Shown: positions 26,609 through 38,683 of the stretch, piece by piece | Layout of the letters: each line of letters starts with the position of its first letter | How positions within the stretch are numbered: the first letter of the stretch is position 1 | Source of the DNA: Mycobacterium sp. D16R12 | Lineage (GTDB): Bacteria > Actinomycetota > Actinomycetes > Mycobacteriales > Mycobacteriaceae | Direction: 5' to 3' | Length of the DNA: 64,000 bases | Assembly: GCF_002013465.1 (NCBI RefSeq) | Contig: NZ_MAFC01000028.1 | Span: forward strand, 62,001 to 126,000 | Notes under the pieces: generated by a model | Database searches by the model: none | Told to the model about the DNA's origin: nothing | Seen by the model: only the letters and a program-made list of their open reading frames with translations | Translations under genes and position numbers: made by a program

Positions 26609-27019
26609 TTACGAGTTGAAGTGACCGCAGGTGACAGAGTCGTTGACGGGCCCGTTGAAAATCCCCAGAGCGGGGGGCACCGTGAGGTCCTGGGAGTCGA
26701 CCACGACATCGTCGACCTGCACCTCACAGTGCAATCCGACACCGTAGGGAGGCAGCACCCGAACAGACATTCCGGCCTGCGCGGGATCCTCCATCACCAG
26801 GTTCACCTCCCAGGACTCACCCGGCCCCAGTCGGGGCTGCTCGGTCCGCCGGTCCACCGGATCGGTCTTGAATGTCACGGAGATACCGCGGCCTAGCCCA
26901 TCGACACGAGCGATGTAGCTGATGTTGTGCAGCTCGGCTGCGGAGGCCGGTGCTGCCGGAAGCGCGAGCGTGACCGCCGCTGCCCCGACAGCGCCTAGCC
27001 CTCGGAGGAGGGGACGCAT
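26609..27019 (-). CDS. Small secreted protein, 136 aa, unknown function
   Basis: A signal peptide is obvious ([20 protein letters not shown], cut after APASA/AE). The 108-residue mature domain looks beta-rich, with two Cys ([19 protein letters not shown]) and repeated hydrophobic/polar alternation ([20 protein letters not shown]). AGGA lies 8 nt before the ATG at 27019. It lies on the same strand as, and 61 nt upstream of, the DUF5078-like gene, so the two secreted proteins may be co-expressed. No family recognised. Confidence 0.7.
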   Translation of the reverse strand: MRPLLRGLGAVGAAAVTLALPAAPASAAELHNISYIARVDGLGRGISVTFKTDPVDRRTEQPRLGPGESWEVNLVMEDPAQAGMSVRVLPPYGVGLHCEVQVDDVVVDSQDLTVPPALGIFNGPVNDSVTCGHFNS

Positions 27020-27060
27020 ACCGGCATCCTACCGGCGCTCAAGAAGCGGCGGCAACGGGA

Positions 27061-28059
27061 TCACTCCAGGTCAGCGGGGTCTTCGGTGTGATGCACCCCG
27101 AGCTGCTCGCACGCCGTGTTCAGGACCCGCTGCACGGCCAACGTATCGGCGAGAGGCATCACCGTGCTCTGTGCTCTGCCGTCGAGCAGGCATCCGGTGA
27201 CCTCGGCGAGTTCGTGACTGTAACCGCCGCCAACCGGCGGTTTGACGATTGGTTCGGGATCAGATCCCTTGCGGTGCAACACGATCTCGCGCGGGTGATG
27301 GAAACGGGGGAGGATATCTATCCAGCCCTCGGTGCCAAAGATGCGTGCTTGGCCGGGTGTGGGATGCAGCAGCGAGCACAGCAACGTCGCGGCGCGTCCG
27401 TCGTCGTACCGCAGCAACAGGCCGGCCTCGGCGTCCACTCCGGTGGGAAACAACGAACCGTGCGCCACCACCGCGGCCGGATCGCCGAGGAAGTACTGGG
27501 CCAGTGAGACCACGTAGACACCAAGATCCAAGAGTGCTCCGCCCCCCAGCGCGGGACTGAACAATCGGTCGTCGGGATCAAACGGGCGGTCAACACCCAG
27601 GTCCGCCTGGACCTGACGAACCTCGCCGATAACCCCGTCATCGACAAGCTTCTTGGCCGCGACGATCGCCGGCTGAAACCGTGTCCACATCGCCTCCATC
27701 GCAAAAACACCGCGGGCCCTGGCGATGTCGATGATCTCTTGCGCTCCGGACACGGTCGCGGTGAAGGTCTTCTCGACCAAGATCGCTTTGCCTGCGGTGA
27801 GCGCCGCGATCGCGGCCCCTCGATGTTGGGGGTGTGGAGTGGCGATGTACACGGCATCCACATCGGGATCGGAGAGCAGCTCCCGATAGGAGCCGAAGGC
27901 ACGCGGAATTCGGTGCGCCTGCGCGAAGTCCCGGGCACGCTGGGCGGACCGGGAGGCGACGGCCACCAGCTCGGCTCCCGGTGTGAGCGGGAAGTCGCGG
28001 GCCACACTTCCCGCGATGCGGCCCGGCCCGATGATTCCCCAGCGAATGGCGTCAGACAT
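27061..28059 (-). CDS. Gfo/Idh/MocA-family oxidoreductase
   Basis: NAD(P)-dependent sugar/polyol dehydrogenase family. The N-terminal Rossmann motif is WGIIGPGRIAGSVARDF (about 7-23), followed by DAVYIATPHPQHRGAAIAAL and the catalytic-loop lysine in ILVEKTFT, where EKP is more usual. The C-terminal domain has GGGALLDLGVYVVSLAQYFL, the GxxxDxGxH/Y family motif. 332 residues, normal. Its start overlaps the DUF402 gene end by 8 nt. Substrate not predictable. Confidence 0.87.
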   Translation of the reverse strand: MSDAIRWGIIGPGRIAGSVARDFPLTPGAELVAVASRSAQRARDFAQAHRIPRAFGSYRELLSDPDVDAVYIATPHPQHRGAAIAALTAGKAILVEKTFTATVSGAQEIIDIARARGVFAMEAMWTRFQPAIVAAKKLVDDGVIGEVRQVQADLGVDRPFDPDDRLFSPALGGGALLDLGVYVVSLAQYFLGDPAAVVAHGSLFPTGVDAEAGLLLRYDDGRAATLLCSLLHPTPGQARIFGTEGWIDILPRFHHPREIVLHRKGSDPEPIVKPPVGGGYSHELAEVTGCLLDGRAQSTVMPLADTLAVQRVLNTACEQLGVHHTEDPADLE

Positions 28060-28576
28060 GGGCGGCTCCGTTCGGGTCGCACCAGGTCACCGGCATGCCG
28101 GCCGCGTCGAGCCACGCGTTCAGATCATGCCCGTGCCTGGCGAGGTGGCTGATAGTCACGGCCGCCCGGCGGACAGCGAGTTCTGTTGTGGCAGTGGATA
28201 TCAATCCTGCCTTATGTGCCTCGAGCAACTCGTCCACATCCGTCAATTCGGTTTCCCGTCCGCAGCGCACCACCAGGTCAAGATAGTGGTCGACGGCGAC
28301 CCATTGTGACGGGCCGGGGACGAAGTCGCCGACATCAACGTAGAAGTCCTGATCGCGCTCGTGGCCCGGGTTGAAGTGAAAAATGTTCGCTCGCAGTCCC
28401 AGTGTCGGGAGCAGCCAGGACTCCAGATAGTGAAACTGCGCCCGACCGGGTGTCGGGCGAGCCATGAAGAGTCCCCAGGGCTCTACCCGGTACTCGTCCA
28501 CCGACCGCACGATTCCCTTGGGATCGGTATTCGTCATCGCATCGAGGTCGAAGATCTCGCGTTTGGGCGGGTGCAC
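28052..28576 (-). CDS. DUF402 domain protein (Rv1632c-like)
   Basis: Protein of 174 residues with the DUF402 core: [20 protein letters not shown], then [20 protein letters not shown] and the following [23 protein letters not shown]402 proteins include nucleoside di/triphosphate phosphatases. The long frame upstream to 29086 is antisense to uvrB. GTG 28576 has a strong ribosome site (GGGAGGA, 8 nt spacing) and begins [19 protein letters not shown]. The gene sits divergently from uvrB as Rv1632c does in M. tuberculosis. Confidence 0.82.
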   Translation of the reverse strand: MHPPKREIFDLDAMTNTDPKGIVRSVDEYRVEPWGLFMARPTPGRAQFHYLESWLLPTLGLRANIFHFNPGHERDQDFYVDVGDFVPGPSQWVAVDHYLDLVVRCGRETELTDVDELLEAHKAGLISTATTELAVRRAAVTISHLARHGHDLNAWLDAAGMPVTWCDPNGAAHV

Positions 28577-28645
28577 GCTGGTTTCCTCCCTGCCTTCCTC
28601 ACTGGTATGAGAAGCGATGTCGGACCCTCCGCTTACTCTGGGCTC

Positions 28646-30814
<2,169 letters not shown>

Positions 30815-31267
30815 TCAGCCCGGATCGGCGAGCAGCAGCGCACCGGTCGACCCGTCCTCGGCGAGAACATCGGCCGGATTGAACAGTGTGCACTTCGTCA
30901 TCGACAGGCACCCGCAGCCGATGCACCCGGTGAGCTTGTCCTGCATGTCTGCGATGGCGTTCTTGCGCTCTTCCAGATGTGAATGCCATTGGCGTGAGAT
31001 TCGTTGCCAGTCACGCGTACTCGGTGCCCGATCATCCGGCAGGCTCGACAGCACATCGGCGACTTCCGACAGTGGAATGCCGAATCCGGTAGCGACCCGG
31101 ATCAGCGAGATGCGGCGCAACGCATGGCGGCGGAACACCCGTGCATTGCCGGGCGTGCGCTCGGCCGGGATCAGGCCGATATCGGCGTAGTAGCGCACCG
31201 CGGATACCGCGATTCCGGAACGCTTGGCCACCTCGCCGATCGGCAACAGCTCGGCCTTGTCCTTCAT
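30815..31267 (-). CDS. soxR: SoxR redox-sensing MerR-family activator
   Basis: MerR-family regulator with an N-terminal HTH (PIGEVAKRSGIAVSAVRYYA, DIGLIPAERTPGNARVFRR), a dimerisation helix and the C-terminal [2Fe-2S] cluster motif CIGCGCLSMTKC, a perfect CX2CXCX5C. 150 residues, typical. In actinobacteria SoxR responds mainly to redox-active molecules and activates efflux genes. ATG 31267 has AAGGAGG 5 nt upstream. It is divergent from an MFS pump with a SoxR box between them, and its stop abuts the uvrB stop. Confidence 0.93.
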   Translation of the reverse strand: MKDKAELLPIGEVAKRSGIAVSAVRYYADIGLIPAERTPGNARVFRRHALRRISLIRVATGFGIPLSEVADVLSSLPDDRAPSTRDWQRISRQWHSHLEERKNAIADMQDKLTGCIGCGCLSMTKCTLFNPADVLAEDGSTGALLLADPG

Positions 31268-31277
31268 CAGGCCTCCT

Positions 31278-31307
31278 TGATCTCAAGTGCACTTTAGCTC
31301 ATAGCGT
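31278..31307 (+). promoter_or_regulatory. SoxR box inside MFS promoter
   Basis: CTCAAGT-GC-ACTTTAG (31282-31297) matches a SoxR operator, with one mismatch between arms. It overlaps or lies between TTGATC (31278-31283) and TAGCGT (31302-31307), an 18-nt spacer. Long spacers with the operator inside are the rule for MerR-family activation. The -10 ends 6 nt before the MFS ATG. Confidence 0.65.
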
Positions 31308-31313
31308 GTCGGT

Positions 31314-32762
31314 ATGACTCACGACGTGGCGACCGGCAGCTGGCGGGATCTGTTGTGCGGTCGGCAACTCGGCATCGTCACGGTGCTCGCTGGCGGAGTG
31401 GCGCTCTATGCGACCAATGTGTACCTGACCACCAGTCTGTTGCCGAGCGCCGTCGCCGATATCGGTGGGGAACGTTTCTACGCGTGGGTGACAACGCTGT
31501 ATCTGATTGCTTCGGTGAGTGCCGCCACGGTGGTGAGCCCCCTCCTCGGCTGGGCCGGTCCGCGGGGCGCCTATCTACTCGCGTTCAGTGCGTTCGCCGC
31601 AGGCACCGTCGTGTGTGCGGTGGCTCCGAACATGCACATCATGCTCGCCGGCCGTGCGGTCCAGGGGGCAGCCGGCGGACTACTGGCCGGACTCGCCTAC
31701 GCCGTCATCAATCTTTCACTGCCACAGCGGCTATGGACACGTGCCTCAGCGCTCACGTCGGCGATGTGGGGCGTGGGCACTTTTGTGGGGCCCGCGGCCG
31801 GCGGGCTGTTCGCCCAATTCGGGTTGTGGCGGTGGGCATTCGCATCGTTGACGCTGATCACCCTCGGCATCGCCGCCATGGTGCCCTATGTGTTGATGCG
31901 ACCGCGGTGCGCGGGCACCGAGGCTGCGCGGCACCGCATTCCGGTGCGGTCACTACTGGTGCTGACGGCAGCGGCCAGCCTGGTGGCCGTGGCCGGGCTC
32001 CAATCGTCGCTGCCGACCATGGTGGGGCTGATCGCCGGCGCGGCCGCACTGGTCGTCCTGTTCGTCATGCTCGATCGCCGCGCTACCGCCTGGGTACTTC
32101 CCAAAGCGGTCTTCGCACGCAACCCGCTGAAGTGGATCTACCTGACGATTGCGGTGCTGGCGGTGGCCTCGATGGTGGAGACGTACATTCCGTTCTTTGG
32201 TCAGCGACTCGGGCACCTCGTCCCGGTCGCCGCGGGATTCCTCGGGGCCACCTTGGCATTCGGCTGGACCGTTGGCGAAATGATCAGCGCGTCGGCCAGG
32301 GCCCGGACCGTCGCACCTGTGGTGACGGTTGCGCCCCTTGTAGTTGCCGCAGGGTTGGTCCTGGCGGGTGCGCTCCAGCGTGATGGCGCCAGCGCCCTGG
32401 AGATCGCACTGTGGGCGATCGGTTTCGCGGTGACAGGCGCCGGTATAGGTATGGCCTGGCCGCACCTGGCGTCCGCGGCGATGGCGGTGTCGTCCGATCC
32501 GGCCGAGAGTGGAGCGGCCGCCGCAGCCATCAGCACCGTGCAGCTGATCGCGGGAGCCTTCGGTGCCGGGTTGGCCGGGGTGCTCGTCAATCTCGGTGGA
32601 TCGGCCACGCGTGGTGCGCACTTGCTATTCCTGGGTTTCGCCGCAATAGCGCTCTCGGGTGTTGTGCTGTCCTCCAGAGTGTTTCGTGCAGGACCCGGTA
32701 CCGGAGGGACAGCCGACGTGACGGATAAGCGAGAGGAAGGCGCGGTTCGGGCACCCGGGTAG
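31314..32762 (+). CDS. MFS drug efflux transporter (Rv1634-like)
   Basis: Major facilitator with up to 14 hydrophobic segments in 482 residues. Visible family elements include RGAYLLAFSAFAAGTVVCAV, GRAVQGAAGGLLAGLAYAVI (motif C-like) and MWGVGTFVGPAAGGLFAQFG (antiporter motif). It corresponds in position and length to Rv1634 of M. tuberculosis, annotated as a drug efflux protein. The promoter contains a SoxR box, so expression is predicted to rise with redox-active compounds. The mRNA is probably leaderless at ATG 31314. Confidence 0.87.
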   Translation: MTHDVATGSWRDLLCGRQLGIVTVLAGGVALYATNVYLTTSLLPSAVADIGGERFYAWVTTLYLIASVSAATVVSPLLGWAGPRGAYLLAFSAFAAGTVVCAVAPNMHIMLAGRAVQGAAGGLLAGLAYAVINLSLPQRLWTRASALTSAMWGVGTFVGPAAGGLFAQFGLWRWAFASLTLITLGIAAMVPYVLMRPRCAGTEAARHRIPVRSLLVLTAAASLVAVAGLQSSLPTMVGLIAGAAALVVLFVMLDRRATAWVLPKAVFARNPLKWIYLTIAVLAVASMVETYIPFFGQRLGHLVPVAAGFLGATLAFGWTVGEMISASARARTVAPVVTVAPLVVAAGLVLAGALQRDGASALEIALWAIGFAVTGAGIGMAWPHLASAAMAVSSDPAESGAAAAAISTVQLIAGAFGAGLAGVLVNLGGSATRGAHLLFLGFAAIALSGVVLSSRVFRAGPGTGGTADVTDKREEGAVRAPG

Positions 32763-32775
32763 GCGTCACGGGTGT

Positions 32776-34233
32776 ATGAACGAAACCATGCATCGGATTC
32801 TCGCCCTGACGGCCGCCGTGCTCACCATCGCCTCCTGTGGAACGCCGCAGAATGGGAGCGCGCCGGCAAGTAGCACTCCCACCACCACAGACGATCGAGG
32901 TGCGTTTCGCGATCTGTATCGGGAGTTGATCGAGACCAATACGACCGCATCGCAGGGGAGTTGCACCGACGCCGCACAAAAGATGGCCGACCGTCTCAAG
33001 TCCGCCGGATACACCGACAAGGACCTGGTGCTGTTCAGCCCGCCCGATCATCCCAGGGACGGCGGACTGGTCGCGACGCTTGCAGGCTCGGATACGGCTG
33101 CCAAACCTATTCTGTTGCTGGCGCATATCGATGTTGTCGAAGCCAAACGTGAGGATTGGAAGCGTGATCCGTTCACTCTTGTCGAGGAGAACGGATACTT
33201 CTACGCGCGCGGTGCCGAGGACGACAAGGCCATGGCCGCGATCTTCGTGGACAGCCTGATCCGGTACCGCGCAGAGAATTTCGTGCCGAAACATCCGATT
33301 CGCCTGGCGCTCACCTGCGGTGAAGAAGGTGGCGGGCAGGTCAACGGCGCCGAGTGGCTCCATCAGAACCGGCCCGAGCTTGTCGATGCCGAATTCGTCG
33401 TCAACGAAGGCGCAGGCGGAGACCTCGACGAAGACAACAAACCCATCCTGCTGGAAATCCAGGCGGGCCAGAAGATCTACCAGGACTTCACCCTGGAGGT
33501 GACCGACGAGGGCGGACACAGCAGCCAGCCCCGACCGTTCAACGCGATACAGGCACTCGGGGCCGGCCTGGACCGGCTCGCCGCCGCGCCGTTCCCGGTC
33601 CAGCTCAACGACGTGACCCGGGCGTATTTCACGGCACAGGCGCCGCTGCAACCGGGTGAGGCCGGTCGTGCGATGTCGGCAATTGTGGCCAATCCGCAAG
33701 ACCCGGCGGCGACATCTGTGCTGTCCAGAAACCCGCTGTACAACGCGATGCTGCGCACCACCTGCGTCCCCACGAAAATCGAAGGTGGACATGCCAACAA
33801 CGCGTTACCGCAACGCGCCACCGCGAATGTGAACTGCCGGATACTGCCCGGCAGCGGCGCCGGGTCCGTTCAAGAGGCCGTTCAAGGTGCCATCGTGAAG
33901 GCCGTCGACGATCCCAAGATCACGGTGAAGCCCGCCGAGGCGTTCCGCACCAACGTCGCGAGTGTTCCGCCGCTGACGCCGCAGATCGTCGATCCCATCA
34001 AAGCCGTCGCCGGATCCATGTGGCCAGGTGTGCCGCTGGTCCCGACCATGTCCACCGGGGCAACCGATGCCATCTACTTCGGGAAGACTCCGGTGTATGG
34101 CCTCAGTGGCATATTCGCCCAGCCCGGGGAGACCCACGCGCACGGCCTCGATGAGCGAATCCAGGTGAAGTCCCTGTACGACGGGCGGGCATTTCTCTAT
34201 CAAGTCGTCAGGCTTTACTCCAACGGTGCATGA
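32776..34233 (+). CDS. M20-family metallopeptidase, predicted lipoprotein
   Basis: Zinc aminopeptidase/carboxypeptidase of family M20 with 485 residues. The N-terminus is a lipoprotein signal with lipobox IASC (Cys 21) and a Ser/Thr/Pro linker. Metal and catalytic motifs are LLLAHIDVVEA (about 113-123), YARGAEDDKAMAA, TCGEEGGGQVNG and the C-terminal FAQPGETHAHGLDE. The dimerisation domain contains DEGGHSSQPRPFNAIQALG. It probably acts on peptides or acylated amino acids at the outer face of the membrane. It starts 14 nt after the MFS gene, so read-through is possible. Confidence 0.88.
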   Translation: MNETMHRILALTAAVLTIASCGTPQNGSAPASSTPTTTDDRGAFRDLYRELIETNTTASQGSCTDAAQKMADRLKSAGYTDKDLVLFSPPDHPRDGGLVATLAGSDTAAKPILLLAHIDVVEAKREDWKRDPFTLVEENGYFYARGAEDDKAMAAIFVDSLIRYRAENFVPKHPIRLALTCGEEGGGQVNGAEWLHQNRPELVDAEFVVNEGAGGDLDEDNKPILLEIQAGQKIYQDFTLEVTDEGGHSSQPRPFNAIQALGAGLDRLAAAPFPVQLNDVTRAYFTAQAPLQPGEAGRAMSAIVANPQDPAATSVLSRNPLYNAMLRTTCVPTKIEGGHANNALPQRATANVNCRILPGSGAGSVQEAVQGAIVKAVDDPKITVKPAEAFRTNVASVPPLTPQIVDPIKAVAGSMWPGVPLVPTMSTGATDAIYFGKTPVYGLSGIFAQPGETHAHGLDERIQVKSLYDGRAFLYQVVRLYSNGA

Positions 34234-34417
34234 CCGCGTGGCGTAATGGCGCGTGATCGTCCTCATAGTCGGATTGAGGCGCAGGCCATACCTGCATGCG
34301 CACCAGGCGAGGGAAAATCACGCGCATAGCCCGACACAATCAGCCAAATGACGCATGGCCGGGGCCCTTCCCGGCTAATCTCATCTGGCCTGGTCAAATG
34401 GAACTGGAGGACCTTTC

Positions 34418-34858
34418 ATGAGTGCATACAGCACTGTCGTTGTCGGTACCGACGGATCGGATTCGTCGTACCGGGCGGTCGACCGCGCTGGAGCCATCGC
34501 GGGCGCTGCCGGTGCCAAGCTCATCGTCGCGACCGCGTACTTCCCGGAGAACAACCCCCACTCGGCCGATGTGCTCAAGGATGACGCCTACAAGGTCACC
34601 GGCAAGGCCCCCGTCTACGACATCCTGCGCACCGCCCGCGAGCGGGCCGGAGCGGCGGGCGCGACGAGCGTGGAAGAACGCTCGATCGAGGGAGCGCCGG
34701 TGGACGCGCTGCTGGACCTGGTGATGGATTCCAAGGCTGATCTGCTGGTCGTCGGCAATGTCGGTCTGAACACCATCGCCGGAAGGCTGCTGGGCTCGGT
34801 TCCCTCGGATGTCGCGCGCCGCTCCAGGTGCGACGTGCTGATCGTTCACACCACCTAA
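34418..34858 (+). CDS. Universal stress protein (Rv1636-like)
   Basis: Single-domain USP of 146 residues, the same length as Rv1636 (TB15.3), at the same position relative to uvrB and uvrA. The N-terminal strand and loop are VVVGTDGSDSSYRAVDRAG, and the nucleotide-binding motif GNVGLNTIAGRLLGSVP (about 112-128) matches G-X2-G-X9-G-S. Rv1636 has been reported to bind cAMP, so cAMP buffering is a reasonable expectation. GGAGGA lies upstream of the ATG. Confidence 0.92.
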   Translation: MSAYSTVVVGTDGSDSSYRAVDRAGAIAGAAGAKLIVATAYFPENNPHSADVLKDDAYKVTGKAPVYDILRTARERAGAAGATSVEERSIEGAPVDALLDLVMDSKADLLVVGNVGLNTIAGRLLGSVPSDVARRSRCDVLIVHTT

Positions 34859-34870
34859 GACCCGGCTGCC

Positions 34871-34904
34871 CGCGAACGAGGCCGGCTTACCAGCCTCGTT
34901 CGCG
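34871..34904. terminator. Convergent hairpin between USP and MBL genes
   Basis: CGCGAACGAGGC (34871-34882) pairs perfectly with GCCTCGTTCGCG (34893-34904), 10-nt loop. The right arm lies inside the 3' end of the MBL gene. No T-run; probably a bidirectional end signal. Confidence 0.6.
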
Positions 34905-35564
34905 CCATCCGCCGAGTGACCCGCGCTCCGCGCCCAAGGTGGTGTCATCTCCATGTCCGGGGTAGACCACCGTGGAATCGGAGTACGCGCCGAAGAGGCG
35001 CTCACCGACATCGTCGAGCAGCTGGTTGAAGTCTTCGGGGCTGAAGGTCTTTCCGACACCACCTGGAAAGAGCGAATCCCCGGTGAACAGGTGGGTCACC
35101 CCGGCGGCGGTAAACGCCAGGGCCACCGAGCCCGGCGTGTGTCCGCGCAGGTGGATCACGTCGAAGTGCAGGTCGCCGATATCGAAGCTGTCGCCTCCCG
35201 CCAGGAGCGTCGTGGGCGGCACGGGAAGCGGTCCGGCATCTAAATCATGTGCGGCACTCGGGGATTGCGTCTTATCCACGATCGCCTCAAGGGCTTGCCA
35301 GTGATCAAAGTGCTGATGTGTGGTGACAATGAGCTCGATGTTCGGGGCATTCTCGTCCAGCAGGGTGGCCAGCCGTTCGGCATCGTTGGCCGCGTCGATC
35401 AGCAGTGACTTGCCGGTGTTCGTGCACGTCACGATGTATGCGTTGTTGTCCATAGGCCCCACTGAGGCCTTGATGATGGTGGCGCCGTCCACGGTGCGAC
35501 GAGCCACGCCGGAGCCCGGCTCGATGTGGCCGGAGTAGTCGTCATCGATGGTGATCGAGGTCAT
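34887..35564 (-). CDS. MBL-fold metallo-hydrolase (Rv1637c-like, glyoxalase II type)
   Basis: Metallo-beta-lactamase-fold hydrolase of 225 residues with THQHFDHWQAL (HxHxDH), a following metal His in HLRGHTPGSVAL, metal Asp in LFTGDSLFPGGVGKT and final His in VVYPGHGDDTTLG, the GloB-like pattern. The frame continues upstream to 36026, but that part is antisense to uvrA. ATG 35564 is chosen because TACGGT (35571-35576, minus) ends 6 nt before it. It is convergent with the USP gene and divergent from uvrA, as in M. tuberculosis. Confidence 0.88.
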   Translation of the reverse strand: MTSITIDDDYSGHIEPGSGVARRTVDGATIIKASVGPMDNNAYIVTCTNTGKSLLIDAANDAERLATLLDENAPNIELIVTTHQHFDHWQALEAIVDKTQSPSAAHDLDAGPLPVPPTTLLAGGDSFDIGDLHFDVIHLRGHTPGSVALAFTAAGVTHLFTGDSLFPGGVGKTFSPEDFNQLLDDVGERLFGAYSDSTVVYPGHGDDTTLGAERGSLGGWRERGW

Positions 35565-35718
35565 GGTTTCACCGTAGTGGCCCCTCGTGGCGCGAGGGTT
35601 GTCGGTGCCTCGTCCTAGCATGGAGTCGACGACTCGGCCGGCCTGGATTCCGCATGGGACTACAGGGGCTGAGCGATGCGAAAACACCTGCACATTGGGG
35701 CAGTGTGAAAGGAGACAG

Positions 35719-38673
35719 GTGGCCGACCGTCTGATCGTGCGGGGCGCGCGTGAGCACAACCTGCGCGGTATCGACCTTGACCTACCCCGAGACAGCCTCA
35801 TCGTCTTCACGGGTCTCTCCGGATCCGGAAAGTCGAGCCTGGCCTTCGACACCATCTTCGCCGAGGGGCAACGCAGGTACGTCGAATCGCTGTCCGCGTA
35901 CGCCCGCCAGTTCCTGGGGCAGATGGACAAGCCCGATGTCGATTTCATCGAGGGGCTGTCTCCCGCGGTGTCCATCGACCAGAAATCCACCAACCGCAAC
36001 CCTCGGTCCACCGTGGGCACCATCACGGAGGTCTACGACTACCTGCGTCTGCTGTACGCGCGGGCCGGCTCCCCGCATTGCCCGGTATGCGGGGAGAAGA
36101 TCGCCAAGCAGACCCCGCAGCAGATCGTCGACCAGGTACTGGACATGGAAGAGGGCCTGCGGTTCCAGGTGCTCGCTCCCGTAGTGCGCACACGCAAGGG
36201 CGAGTTCGTCGACCTCTTCGAACAGCTGAACTCCCAGGGATACAGCCGCATTCGGGTTGACGGCGTAGTGCATTCGCTCACCGACCCGCCCAAGCTCAAG
36301 AAGCAGGAGAAGCACGACATCGAGGTGGTGATCGACCGTCTCGCCGTCAAGGCCAGCGCCAAGCAGCGCCTGACGGACTCGGTGGAGACGGCGCTGCGCC
36401 TTGCCGACGGCATCGTGGTGCTCGAGTTCGTCGATGCTGACGAGGACTCTCCGCAGCGTGAACGCAGGTTCTCCGAGAAGCTGGCCTGCCCCAACGGACA
36501 TCCGCTCGCCGTGGACGATCTTGAACCACGGTCGTTTTCCTTCAACTCGCCCTACGGCGCCTGCCCCGAGTGCGCCGGATTGGGAATCAAGAAGGAAGTC
36601 GACCCGGACCTGGTGGTCCCCGACCCGGATATGACCCTCGCCGAGGGCGCCATCGCGCCCTGGTCGATGGGGCAGAACGCCGACTACTTCGTTCGGCTCA
36701 TGGCAGGGCTGGGCGACGCCCTCGGGTTCGACGTGGACACCCCCTGGAAAAAACTTCCGGCGGCGGCCAAAAAGGCGCTCCTGGACGGCTCTTCCGAACA
36801 GGTACATGTCAGATACAAGAACCGGTACGGCCGCACGCGTTCGTACTATGCGGAATTTGAAGGCGTACTGGCGTTTCTGCAACGCCGCATGGAGCAGACC
36901 GAGTCCGAATGGGCCAAGGAGCGCTACGAGGGCTTCATGCGGGACATTCCGTGCCCCGAGTGCAACGGAACGCGCCTGAAGCCGGAGATCCTGTCCGTCA
37001 CATTGACGGCCGGCGAGCTCGGGGCCAAATCGATCGCGCAGGTCTGTGACCTGTCCATCGCCGAATGCGCGCAGTTCCTCAACGCATTGACACTCGGGCA
37101 CCGTGAACAAGCCATCGCCGGGCAGGTTCTCAAGGAAGTCCAGTTCCGGCTGGGCTTTCTGCTGGACGTCGGCCTTCAGTACCTGTCGTTATCGCGCGCC
37201 GCGGGCACGTTGTCCGGCGGCGAGGCACAGCGCATCCGCCTGGCCACTCAGATCGGCTCCGGGCTGGTGGGTGTGCTTTATGTTCTCGACGAGCCGTCCA
37301 TCGGTCTGCACCAGCGCGATAACCGCAGACTCATCGAAACGCTCACGCGGCTGCGGGATCTCGGCAACACACTGATCGTGGTCGAGCACGACGAGGACAC
37401 CATCAAACACGCCGACTGGGTCGTCGACATCGGACCGGCCGCGGGGGAGCACGGTGGGCAGGTGGTGCACAGCGGCACCTACGCCGAGCTGCTGAAAAAC
37501 AAGAACTCCGTCACCGGCTCGTATCTTTCTGGCGCGGAAAGCATTCCGTTGCCGCTGATGCGCCGCACGATCGACTCCAAACGTCAGGTCACGGTGGTCG
37601 GCGCGCGTGAACATAACCTCAAGGACATTGACGTGTCCTTCCCGCTCGGGGTGCTGACGTCGGTCACCGGAGTGTCGGGTTCGGGGAAGTCGACGCTGGT
37701 CAACGACATCCTCGCCACCGTGCTGGCCAACAAGCTCAACGGCGCACGCCAGGTGCCCGGGCGGCACACTCGAGTGACCGGTTTGGACCAGGTCGACAAG
37801 CTCGTGCGGGTCGATCAATCGCCGATCGGGCGCACACCCCGCTCCAATCCGGCGACCTACACCGGGGTTTTCGACAAGATTCGCACGCTGTTCGCGGCGA
37901 CCACCGAGGCCAAGGTGCGCGGTTACCAGCCGGGCCGGTTCTCCTTCAACGTCAAGGGCGGTCGCTGCGAGGCCTGCACGGGCGACGGCACCATCAAGAT
38001 CGAGATGAACTTCCTGCCGGACGTGTACGTGCCGTGCGAGGTGTGCCACGGCGCGCGCTACAACCGCGAGACGCTCGAGGTCCACTACAAGGGCAAGACC
38101 ATCGCGCAGGTGCTGGACATGCCCATCGAGGAAGCCGCCGAATTCTTCGAGCCCATCACCTCTATCCACCGGTACCTGAACACGCTGGTGGAGGTCGGCC
38201 TCGGCTATGTGCGGCTGGGCCAGCCGGCTCCGACGCTCTCCGGTGGCGAGGCGCAGCGCGTCAAGCTGGCCGCCGAGCTGCAGAAGCGCTCAACGGGCAA
38301 GACCGTGTACATCCTCGACGAGCCCACCACCGGCCTTCATTTCGAGGACATCCGCAAGCTGCTCACCGTGATCAATGGCTTGGTCGACAAGGGCAACACC
38401 GTCGTCGTGATCGAGCACAACCTCGATGTGGTCAAGACGTCGGACTGGGTCATCGATATGGGCCCAGAGGGTGGGTCGGGCGGCGGCACCGTGGTGGCAC
38501 AGGGCGCACCCGAGTCGGTGGCACAGACCGCGGGCAGCTATACCGGTGAGTTCCTTGCGGGCCTGTTGCCCAAGCCCGCAAGGAACGGTAAGACCCCCGC
38601 GAAGGCCCCGGCCAAGAGCGCCGGAAAGCCGCCTGCCAAACCGCGTACCAGGAAGGTTGTCACGCCGGTCTAG
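35719..38673 (+). CDS. uvrA: Excinuclease ABC subunit A
   Basis: Damage-sensing ABC ATPase of nucleotide excision repair, 984 residues. The first Walker A is [16 protein letters not shown] (about 30-45) and the second [13 protein letters not shown] (about 650). Signatures LSGGEAQRI (about 497) and [11 protein letters not shown] (about 840) are present, with zinc modules around [16 protein letters not shown] and CEACTGDGT...[12 protein letters not shown] 35719 is preceded by AAAGGAG; the frame upstream to 35587 lacks UvrA features. The C-terminal tail is Lys/Pro-rich. Confidence 0.97.
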   Translation: MADRLIVRGAREHNLRGIDLDLPRDSLIVFTGLSGSGKSSLAFDTIFAEGQRRYVESLSAYARQFLGQMDKPDVDFIEGLSPAVSIDQKSTNRNPRSTVGTITEVYDYLRLLYARAGSPHCPVCGEKIAKQTPQQIVDQVLDMEEGLRFQVLAPVVRTRKGEFVDLFEQLNSQGYSRIRVDGVVHSLTDPPKLKKQEKHDIEVVIDRLAVKASAKQRLTDSVETALRLADGIVVLEFVDADEDSPQRERRFSEKLACPNGHPLAVDDLEPRSFSFNSPYGACPECAGLGIKKEVDPDLVVPDPDMTLAEGAIAPWSMGQNADYFVRLMAGLGDALGFDVDTPWKKLPAAAKKALLDGSSEQVHVRYKNRYGRTRSYYAEFEGVLAFLQRRMEQTESEWAKERYEGFMRDIPCPECNGTRLKPEILSVTLTAGELGAKSIAQVCDLSIAECAQFLNALTLGHREQAIAGQVLKEVQFRLGFLLDVGLQYLSLSRAAGTLSGGEAQRIRLATQIGSGLVGVLYVLDEPSIGLHQRDNRRLIETLTRLRDLGNTLIVVEHDEDTIKHADWVVDIGPAAGEHGGQVVHSGTYAELLKNKNSVTGSYLSGAESIPLPLMRRTIDSKRQVTVVGAREHNLKDIDVSFPLGVLTSVTGVSGSGKSTLVNDILATVLANKLNGARQVPGRHTRVTGLDQVDKLVRVDQSPIGRTPRSNPATYTGVFDKIRTLFAATTEAKVRGYQPGRFSFNVKGGRCEACTGDGTIKIEMNFLPDVYVPCEVCHGARYNRETLEVHYKGKTIAQVLDMPIEEAAEFFEPITSIHRYLNTLVEVGLGYVRLGQPAPTLSGGEAQRVKLAAELQKRSTGKTVYILDEPTTGLHFEDIRKLLTVINGLVDKGNTVVVIEHNLDVVKTSDWVIDMGPEGGSGGGTVVAQGAPESVAQTAGSYTGEFLAGLLPKPARNGKTPAKAPAKSAGKPPAKPRTRKVVTPV

Positions 38674-38683
38674 GGTGGCATTC

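Noticed and set aside
35565-35718. SOS (LexA) box before uvrA
   Set aside because: The mycobacterial motif TCGAAC-N4-GTTCGA or a close variant was not found here, nor upstream of uvrB (28577-28645).
35565-36026. N-terminal extension of the MBL hydrolase gene
   Set aside because: It overlaps the uvrA 5' region in antisense; the MBL fold begins just after ATG 35564, which has a -10 box 6 nt upstream.
35782-37110. 442-residue open frame antisense to uvrA
   Set aside because: Shadow frame; composition is skewed to Leu/Val/Gly/His and uvrA on the plus strand is certain.
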